From the NCBI GenBank assembly GCA_947427985.1, contig CANEKB010000022.1:1-12951 (forward strand): a stretch of DNA of 12,951 nucleotides, read 5' to 3'. Positions 1 to 5,773 of this stretch are shown here, piece by piece. The position numbers and the translations under genes are program-made. The stretch is from an uncultured Candidatus Saccharibacteria bacterium. GTDB taxonomy: Bacteria > Patescibacteriota > Saccharimonadia > Saccharimonadales > Saccharimonadaceae. The notes beneath the pieces were generated by a model. It was not told where the DNA came from and did not search any database. It was given only the letters and a program-made list of their open reading frames with translations. How positions within the stretch are numbered: position 1 is the first letter of the stretch; every line of letters begins with the position of its first letter.

Positions 1-2
1 GT

Positions 3-911
3 AAATACTACTGGGTAGCTAAACTAGCTGATGGTAACTGCTGGATGACACAGAATTTAGCGCTAGATATTACAAAAGATGGATTAACCCCAGAACTCTC
101 CGACATTACTGAGCCTTGGAATAATCAGAGTGAGTATCCGCCAGAAGAAACTAGCTCGGAGCTAGCTGAGATTGCTAGCTCAAATTATTCTGGAACTAAG
201 TCTTGGACGCAAGGAGAGTATGTATATGGCACGCCACTTGAGGACTTGTCTTGTACTACGGATAGCGGAGTGGACAGTATAACTGACTGTACTAGTGGCG
301 AAAGCGGTAAAACTTTTGTAAATGTGGCTGGCTGGACAGCATCAGATGATCCACTTTTCATGAGAAAGCATAATAACATGGCGATTGATGAAGCTAGTAA
401 AACCTATGATGCTCATTACCTAATAGGCAATTGGTACACGCTTAATGCGGCTACGGCGGGAACTGGAGTATCGGCAGAAGCGCCTTATACGGCAGCGTCC
501 GATAGCATATGCCCGAAAGGTTGGGAACTGCCAACTGCTACGGAAGGCTTTAATAAGGTGTCGGGTAGTTTCTTTAATTTGTTAGATAAATATGGGGTAT
601 TGTTGACTGGTGGAGGTGTAGGGAGTAACTCGGAAGTAAATAACGGAAGAACGTTATATGAAAATGTGAAGGATAAAAATGTCGGTGAGATTCTGGTGGA
701 TTTTCCATTATCCTTTGTGCGTAGTGGTGATATCGGTCCAGACGGAAAAATGTTTTGGCAAGGTAATGCAGGTTATTTGTGGGCGTCGGTTTATTTGAGT
801 AAGAATAGCGGTTATAATTTTCATTTTAATGATCAATGGGTGTTTGTTACCATGAACACGTCTCGCAGCTTTGGCTTTTCGGTACGTTGTTTAGTTAATA
901 CCACTAACTAA
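3..911 (+). CDS. FISUMP-domain (C-type-lectin-like) surface protein, 3' part
   Basis: The reading frame is open at the left edge, so the true start lies outside; the ATG at 45 is internal, because codons before it continue the family motif (NCWMTQNL, Cys at fragment residue 13). The 302 visible residues carry hallmarks of the Fibrobacter succinogenes major paralogous domain: WMTQNL, then DSICPKGWELPT (Cys about 170), then FVRSG (238-242), GYLWASVYLS, and a C-terminal GFSVRCLV. This domain is related to formylglycine-generating-enzyme/C-type-lectin folds and occurs in many paralogous envelope proteins of Saccharibacteria; ligand and role are unknown. Any signal peptide or anchor would be in the missing N-terminus. 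Its end, CLVNTTN, differs from the CLAIE end of the three nearby cassettes, and its FVRSG codons (714-728) differ from the cassettes at several third positions. The stop codon lies at the edge of an inverted-repeat block. Family assignment is firm; function is inference. Confidence 0.85.
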   Translation, partial: KYYWVAKLADGNCWMTQNLALDITKDGLTPELSDITEPWNNQSEYPPEETSSELAEIASSNYSGTKSWTQGEYVYGTPLEDLSCTTDSGVDSITDCTSGESGKTFVNVAGWTASDDPLFMRKHNNMAIDEASKTYDAHYLIGNWYTLNAATAGTGVSAEAPYTAASDSICPKGWELPTATEGFNKVSGSFFNLLDKYGVLLTGGGVGSNSEVNNGRTLYENVKDKNVGEILVDFPLSFVRSGDIGPDGKMFWQGNAGYLWASVYLSKNSGYNFHFNDQWVFVTMNTSRSFGFSVRCLVNTTN

Positions 912-919
912 CTTTCTTC

Positions 920-959
920 ATCCTCCCTTGATTACTCTATGGCTAGACAACGGAGGGGG
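920..959 (-). repeat. Cassette 3' box, copy 1 (C1)
   Basis: A 40-nt copy starting CCCCCTCCGTTGTCTAGCC, covering codons for PLRCLAIE, the stop, and about 12 nt beyond it, ending GGGAGGAT. It is identical to copy 3 at 9970-10009. It can fold as CCTCC/GGAGG, TTG/CAA and TCTA/TAGA around a GCCA loop, with an unpaired GTAAT bulge on one side. Similarity to copy 2 continues another ~13 nt (GAAGAA then GTTAG). Confidence 0.85.
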
Positions 960-1141
960 AAGCTACAATATCCTAATGCGTTGCTACGTGACGTTTGCGT
1001 TTCGCCGTATAAAGCCCTTAGGTATCTAATACTAGCATTAGATACCGCATTACCGCTCCATGCATAGATAGTTTCGCCAGGGCTGGCTATACCGAATGCC
1101 CCGTTGTCCGTAATGAAAATCACTTGCCCGCTGCGGACGAA
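932..1141 (-). pseudogene. Orphan FISUMP C-terminal cassette C1
   Basis: Read on the minus strand this is a 69-codon frame starting FVRSGQV and ending FPLRCLAIE-stop. It matches the last ~65 residues of FISUMP proteins, including an aromatic-Trp-Ser turn (YAWSGN) that corresponds to GYLWASVY in the upstream gene. There is no N-terminal domain. The frame opens only at about 1156, after a TGA, with no plausible ribosome binding site; a GTG at 1121-1123 is inside the domain. It lies tail to tail with the FISUMP gene at 3-911. Its ends are the same DNA as cassettes C2 and C3, while the core is unrelated at nucleotide level. It is best read as a silent gene end, either a relic or a donor for recombination. 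Confidence 0.75.
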
Positions 1142-1254
1142 ACCCGCTCCTAGTTTTCAAAAAGTGAGAGCGCAGTTTAATTAATGTGACAGATACAACG
1201 AGCTAAGTTCGCGCTCTCAATTTTCAAAAAATAGGAGTGCAAAATACACTTTTC

Positions 1255-1461
1255 TTCGTCCGCAGCGGGTGGATAAATCTAAAGGCTGGTGTGTTATATC
1301 AACTAGCTAAAAATGGCTATATCAATGCCAAGAGAGCCTCTAATGGACCAACTACCATGTATTATCTAGGCTTTTACGATGAGTCGATCGGCGTACGACC
1401 AAATACTTCACAAGCATCTCGTTATGAGCCACACCCCCTCCGTTGTCTAGCCATAGAGTAA
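1255..1461 (+). pseudogene. Orphan FISUMP C-terminal cassette C2
   Basis: This 68-codon frame begins FVRSGWINLK and ends HPLRCLAIE-stop, aligning with the end of FISUMP proteins but with a different core from C1 and C3. The frame can be read from 1207, just after a TAA; a GTG at 1237 overlaps an AGGAG, leaving no spacing for ribosome binding, so translation as a separate peptide looks unlikely. The 5' box TTCGTCCGCAGCGG and the 3' box are shared at DNA level with C1 and C3. It lies divergent from C1 across the inner inverted repeat and ends 29 nt before the stop of the yjbR-like gene. The likely reading is a silent C-terminal cassette. Confidence 0.75.
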
Positions 1462-1474
1462 TCATAGGGAGGAT
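1434..1474 (+). repeat. Cassette 3' box, copy 2 (C2)
   Basis: It matches copies 1 and 3 from CCCCCTCCGTTG through the stop codon to GGGAGGAT, except for one extra T after TAATCA. Conservation past the stop codon cannot come from protein selection. Beyond the box it shares a further GAAGAA(G/A)GTTAG with copy 1 but not with copy 3. Confidence 0.85.
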
Positions 1475-1487
1475 GAAGAAGGTTAGT

Positions 1488-1841
1488 CTATTCCGTCATC
1501 TCAAAACTGGTTTCAATAAGCGCTTTAATCAAATCCATGTTCACGCTACCATCAAGTAGAACCGTCAGCCAATGTTCTTTATCCATATGATAAGCCGGAA
1601 GAATACCAGGTTCTCGTCGCAAGCTAGTGATGAGGTCAGGATCGTTTTTAAGATTGATAAAATCAATCTTTCCCAACTCGGCGATACCTAGTTTGCTACG
1701 GTCCACATCCGCCACTAATGCAAACCATTTTTTATTCTCGAGGTGCTTAAAAGTTGCGTGGTTCGGAGTATCAGCCCATGGGTGCTCTTCACGGCAAGGA
1801 TAGTGTTCATGAATATATTTAATGACTTCAGTACGGTCCAT
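1488..1841 (-). CDS. YjbR/MmcQ (DUF419)-family protein
   Basis: From the ATG at 1841 it encodes 117 residues, the usual length of YjbR/MmcQ proteins. The pattern fits the family: a start MDRTEVIKYI, then HPWADTPNHATFKH, KKWFALV, DFINLKNDP, GILPAYHMDKEHW and a C-terminal helix. The family has a CyaY-like alpha/beta fold and is often labelled DNA-binding, but its role is not established. A longer frame starting at 1883 would run through the rpoC terminator hairpin and lacks a ribosome site, so 1841 is preferred. A TATAAT at 1848-1853 puts the expected transcription start on the A of this ATG, suggesting a leaderless mRNA. The gene follows rpoC on the same strand, separated by the terminator, and ends beside the cassette block. 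It may receive readthrough from rpoBC. Confidence 0.8.
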   Translation of the reverse strand: MDRTEVIKYIHEHYPCREEHPWADTPNHATFKHLENKKWFALVADVDRSKLGIAELGKIDFINLKNDPDLITSLRREPGILPAYHMDKEHWLTVLLDGSVNMDLIKALIETSFEMTE

Positions 1842-1847
1842 GAAAAC

Positions 1848-1853
1848 ATTATA
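1848..1853 (-). promoter_or_regulatory. -10 element of a leaderless promoter
   Basis: On the minus strand TATAAT is followed by six bases and then the ATG at 1841, so transcription would start at or within a base or two of the start codon. No good -35 is seen; that position falls inside the rpoC terminator stem. There is no Shine-Dalgarno sequence ahead of the ATG, which fits leaderless translation. Confidence 0.5.
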
Positions 1854-1856
1854 CAT

Positions 1857-1896
1857 CAAAACAGGAGACGCACTTTCGCGCATCTCCTGTTTTTTG
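1857..1896 (-). terminator. Bidirectional terminator after rpoC
   Basis: ACAGGAGA (1861-1868) pairs with TCTCCTGT (1883-1890); the stem continues with short GC pairs around a small loop. It is followed by TTTT on the minus strand (end of rpoC) and by six T on the plus strand, so it can act both ways. It begins 19 nt after the rpoC stop. Confidence 0.85.
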
Positions 1897-1908
1897 CTAA
1901 AGCCTTTA

Positions 1909-4900
1909 TTACATTTCGGCTATGTCTTCAGCTGAAGGACCGCTAGCAAGGTCCTCAGTCTCGGCCAATTCCTCACTAGCCCGCGCATCAGTAACTTCTA
2001 GAGGCACGACACCAGTACCAACTGGAATCTTACGACCAATGATAACGTTTTCCTTCAGACCGTTCAAATGGTCAACGCGACCGTTAATCGCTGCATTAAT
2101 CAAAACCCTAGTAGTGTCTTGGAAGGATGCCGCAGACAAGAACGAGTCGGACCAAATCGAGACCTTCGTAATACCCAGCAATAAGCTGTCGTAGGTCGCT
2201 GGAGTCTTCCCTGCTTCCTCCAGACGCTGGTTCTCAGATATGATTGCCGCCTTCGAGACGATATCGCCCGAAACAAAGCTCGAATCACCAGCATCGTCGA
2301 TCATCACGCGACTAAACATCTGACGCACGATAATCTCAAGGTGTTTTGCTGAGATTTCGTGACCCTGTGCCGCATAAACCGCGAGAACGTCATTCATGAT
2401 GTATCGAGCGGTCTCATCTGCACCCTTATACTTGAGCAGGTCCTGCAAGTTCAAAGAACCGGTCGTAATGCGGTCGCCCGCCTCGAGACGCTGACCATCT
2501 TTAACGATAACTTCAGCGTCACCCGGAATTTCTATCTTTACAGCACCGCCTGCTTCAGCGACAACGATAATTGCGTCCTTCGTAAGCTGAGCATTGCCGT
2601 CGGCTGGAGCGATTAGCGGTTCTTTGCCGTGACCGCGGTCAGCCAGAACATCGCCAGCTTTGACGCTCGCGCCGTCTTTGATAAGTGGCGTGCGTCCATC
2701 AAGCACCAATCGCATAGTATCGCCGCTATCTGGAGTAACCGTCACGATGTAACGATTTCCTTCTTCAGATACAAGTACCGAACCAGAAACCGGACTTACG
2801 TAAGCCTGACCCTTTGGCGAACGAGCTTCGAGAAGCTCTTCCACACGCGGAAGACCACGCGCGATAGCACCAGAGCCTGCCACACCCGAACCGTGTTTCG
2901 TATCAAGCGTTAGCTGCGTACCTGGTTCACCTAGTGACTGAGCTGCGATTACACCAACCGGCTGATGTGCGGCTACGAGCTCGCGTGTCGACATATCGAC
3001 ACCGTAAGCCTTACGCGGCACGCCGTTAACAGCCGTCGTCGTAAGAACACTTTGGATCTTAATGCTTTCGATTTTATCATCATTTTCAATCTGTTCAGCA
3101 ATGTCATGCGTGATTAGCTCATCCGCGCCAACATAGCCCGGCACCGGTTCAGCCGCATAGCGACCAGCAATCCGTGCCGCGAAGCCGATACCGGTATGTT
3201 CTGTCTCACTACGGAAGACCTCAAAACCTGGATCTGGTGCCTCTTCATCAATCGTAAAGACGTCCTGCGCCACATCGACCAACCTACGGGTTAGGTATCC
3301 GGAGTCAGCCGTGCGAAGCGCCGTAGACACCTGACCTTGGCGCGCACCACGAGTCGCAATGAAGGACTCTAGGGTATTGAGACCTTTCTTATAGCTACTC
3401 TTAACTGGAAGCTCGATTTCATTGTTGTTAATGTCCACCATGATACCAATCTCAGCAGAAGCAAGTTTGATGTTTGAGATACTACCACGAGCACCAGAGT
3501 TCACCATCACCGCAATGTCAGTATCCATCGAGGCAAGCTTGCTCTTTAGGAAATCGGAAATCTTTTTATCGATATCGCGCCAGTTTGCTACTGTTAAGCT
3601 ATAGCGTTCTTCTTCAGTAACAAGCCCCTCATCGAATTGCTCCTGGATAAGTGCAGTTTTAGCGTCACCCTCAGCAATAAAGTCGTCGATTTCTGGATAA
3701 GTTGGGTAATCATCCTTCGCGGTCGAAACCGAAGCAATCGTCTCATATTCAAAGGCTAGATTTTTAACAGCATCAGCAGTTTTGACGGTCGTTTCTGGTC
3801 CGTAGAGGTCGAAGATGTCGGCCATGACCTTCTTGAGCTGTTTACTAGTCTGCACCGAGTCGTCATATGGGTACTCTTTCGGCAAGATTTCGTTGAAAAT
3901 CACGCGACCGAGAGTCGTATTGCGGATTTCGCCCTTTGCAAACACTCGGATTGGCGTCTGAAGTGCAATCAGACCTTGGTCATAAGCCATTTCTGCTTCA
4001 TAGACCGAGCTAAACGGCTTCACTTTTTCGGTCTCAGTGCCTGGTTTATCATAAGTCAGGTAGTAGATACCGAGCACTACGTCCTGATAAATCGCGAGTA
4101 CTGGAGCGCCATCGGCTGGCTTTAAGAGGTTCTTTCCGGCAGACATCAATTCCCCAGCTTCGGCCTGCGCCGCATCGGAAAGTGGTAGATGGACTGCCAT
4201 CTGGTCACCGTCGTAGTCGGCGTTAAAGCCAGATGCGACTAGCGGGTGTAGCTGAATTGCTTTACCTTCGATCAACTTTGGCTGGAAGGCCTGAACTGAT
4301 AATCTGTGCAAGCTCGGTGCCCTATTTAGAAGCACATACTTACCCTTAATACATTCATCAAGACCATCCCATACCACCGCTTCGCCAGCCTCAATCATAC
4401 GAGTAGCCGAGCGAATATTTGCGGCATGTTCGTTAGCAATCAACCAAGAGATCACGAATGGTTTGAAGAGTTCAAGCGCCATCTGCTTCGGCAAACCACA
4501 CTCGTTCAACTTCAATTCTGGACCGACCACAATTACCGAACGACCAGAGTAGTCGACACGTTTACCGAGAAGGTTCTGACGGAACCGACCCTGTTTACCT
4601 TTTAGTAGATCCGAGATACTCTTAAGCTTACGACGACCATTTTGCGCGCTAGCACTACGACTGCCATGAACGGCAGAGTTATCGATCAAGGCGTCAACGG
4701 CCTCTTGCAGCATGCGCATTTCATTGTGACAAATCACGGCCGGCGCGTTCAATTCAATCAGTTTCTTAAGACGATTGTTTCTGTTGATCACGCGACGATA
4801 GAGGTCGTTCAAGTCGGTTGTCGCAAAACGACCACCCGGCAAAGCGATCATTGGACGTAGATCTGGCGGGATTACCGGCACTACAGTAAGCACTAGGTCG

Positions 4901-5772
4901 ACTGGCTTAATCCCGGCGGCTTCCATACCTTCAAGCACCTTGAGCCGTTTCATGATGCGTTTCTGCTTCTGCCCCTTAGCAGTCTCGACTTCCTCATGTA
5001 GCTCATCGATCATGCTCTTAAGATCGATTTCGTCAAGCAGACGTTTGATTGCGGTCGCACCCATTTCGACCTCAACTAATTCGTCGTAATCGTCTGGCAA
5101 ATTTCGATAGGCCTGCTCAGTAATTACCGCGCCTTTTTGTAGGCTCTCGAGCGCATTCTTGCGTAGAGCGTAGTCAGCCTCAAGTGCTTCGGACTCCTTT
5201 GCCTGCTCATCGGCCAAGGCCGTAACGTTCGCATTCTCTTCTTCGGCCAATTTCTCGTAGCGTAAGCGGATCGCTTCTCGAGCTGCTACAGTGTTCGCCT
5301 CAAGATCGGCAAGACGCTGTGCGATTTCTTCGTCTTTTGCGCTAATAATCAGATACGACGCAAAGTAAACAACCTTCTCGATATTTTTTACAGTCAAGTT
5401 TAGTAGCACGCTAAGAGCGCTCGGGGTGCCCCGCATAAACCAGATATGTGCCACTGGTGCCGCCAGGGTAATATGCCCCATACGCTCGCGACGAGCAATA
5501 CTTTTGGTAACGAGATTACCTTCTTTATCGACCGCAGCTTCGCGTGAGCGAACACCTTTTAGCTTCGAGTCATGCGGATTAATATCCTTAACTGGACCAA
5601 AGATACGTTCGCAGAAAAGACCATCACGTTCAGGTTTTTGTGTGCGATAATTGATAGTTTCTGGCTTTAAGACTTCGCCATAGCTCCAGCCCAGAATGTC
5701 TTCTTTACTAGCGACACTGAGCCGAATTGAATCAAAGTCGTTGGCGCTGATAAAATTATCCATCCAGGCCAT
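1909..5772 (-). CDS. rpoC: DNA-directed RNA polymerase subunit beta-prime
   Basis: 1287 residues, forming the active-site half of RNA polymerase with RpoB. The start at 5772 (MAWMDNF) is chosen because GAGGAG lies 7 nt upstream inside the end of rpoB; a longer frame would overlap rpoB by 65 nt. Recognised: GLFCERIFGP (51-60), RRERMGHI (94-101), a charged coiled-coil-like insert (about 144-235), the catalytic NADYDGDQ (517-524; Asp519, 521, 523 bind Mg), TALRTADSGYLTRRLVDVAQD, and bridge-helix/trigger-loop region GVIAAQSLGEPGTQL. Odd: the N-terminal zinc site has no cysteines (63-91), and the second site has Ala845, Thr912, Pro919 and Ala922 where cysteines are expected. The trigger loop reads LTLDTKH (954-960) instead of the usual LTMRTFH; only the His is kept. 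The catalytic motif has Tyr520 where Phe is usual. The C-terminal tail is acidic. Gene identity is certain. Confidence 0.98.
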   Translation of the reverse strand: MAWMDNFISANDFDSIRLSVASKEDILGWSYGEVLKPETINYRTQKPERDGLFCERIFGPVKDINPHDSKLKGVRSREAAVDKEGNLVTKSIARRERMGHITLAAPVAHIWFMRGTPSALSVLLNLTVKNIEKVVYFASYLIISAKDEEIAQRLADLEANTVAAREAIRLRYEKLAEEENANVTALADEQAKESEALEADYALRKNALESLQKGAVITEQAYRNLPDDYDELVEVEMGATAIKRLLDEIDLKSMIDELHEEVETAKGQKQKRIMKRLKVLEGMEAAGIKPVDLVLTVVPVIPPDLRPMIALPGGRFATTDLNDLYRRVINRNNRLKKLIELNAPAVICHNEMRMLQEAVDALIDNSAVHGSRSASAQNGRRKLKSISDLLKGKQGRFRQNLLGKRVDYSGRSVIVVGPELKLNECGLPKQMALELFKPFVISWLIANEHAANIRSATRMIEAGEAVVWDGLDECIKGKYVLLNRAPSLHRLSVQAFQPKLIEGKAIQLHPLVASGFNADYDGDQMAVHLPLSDAAQAEAGELMSAGKNLLKPADGAPVLAIYQDVVLGIYYLTYDKPGTETEKVKPFSSVYEAEMAYDQGLIALQTPIRVFAKGEIRNTTLGRVIFNEILPKEYPYDDSVQTSKQLKKVMADIFDLYGPETTVKTADAVKNLAFEYETIASVSTAKDDYPTYPEIDDFIAEGDAKTALIQEQFDEGLVTEEERYSLTVANWRDIDKKISDFLKSKLASMDTDIAVMVNSGARGSISNIKLASAEIGIMVDINNNEIELPVKSSYKKGLNTLESFIATRGARQGQVSTALRTADSGYLTRRLVDVAQDVFTIDEEAPDPGFEVFRSETEHTGIGFAARIAGRYAAEPVPGYVGADELITHDIAEQIENDDKIESIKIQSVLTTTAVNGVPRKAYGVDMSTRELVAAHQPVGVIAAQSLGEPGTQLTLDTKHGSGVAGSGAIARGLPRVEELLEARSPKGQAYVSPVSGSVLVSEEGNRYIVTVTPDSGDTMRLVLDGRTPLIKDGASVKAGDVLADRGHGKEPLIAPADGNAQLTKDAIIVVAEAGGAVKIEIPGDAEVIVKDGQRLEAGDRITTGSLNLQDLLKYKGADETARYIMNDVLAVYAAQGHEISAKHLEIIVRQMFSRVMIDDAGDSSFVSGDIVSKAAIISENQRLEEAGKTPATYDSLLLGITKVSIWSDSFLSAASFQDTTRVLINAAINGRVDHLNGLKENVIIGRKIPVGTGVVPLEVTDARASEELAETEDLASGPSAEDIAEM

Positions 5773-5773
5773 T

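Larger units (their letters stand above)
907..1486. repeat. Symmetrical inverted-repeat block holding cassettes C1 and C2
   Basis: The order is mirror-symmetric: a reversed 3' box (920-959, with similarity extending to about 907), cassette C1 reversed, a reversed 5' box (TTCGTCCGCAGCGG, 1128-1141), an inner repeat arm (1146-1173), a 37-nt AT-rich spacer, the matching inner arm (1211-1240), the 5' box (1255-1268), cassette C2, and a 3' box (1434-1474, similarity to about 1486). The inner arms share GCGCTCTCA followed by T/A runs and TAGGAG. The block sits exactly between the stop of the FISUMP gene and the stop of the yjbR-like gene. No recombinase or transposase gene is visible in the window. 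It could be an invertible unit, or two cassettes inserted head to head. Confidence 0.7.

Noticed and set aside
45..911. ATG at 45 as the start of the FISUMP gene
   Set aside because: In-frame codons before it complete the family motif YYWVAKLADGNCWMTQNL, so the gene continues to the left.
920..959. Integron attC site
   Set aside because: The bulged palindrome is suggestive, but the attC core GTTRRRY/RYYYAAC pair is not present, and no integrase is seen.
1237..1461. Cassette C2 as an independent 74-residue gene from GTG 1237
   Set aside because: The only AGGAG touches the GTG, leaving no spacing, and the product would be just the tail of a larger fold.
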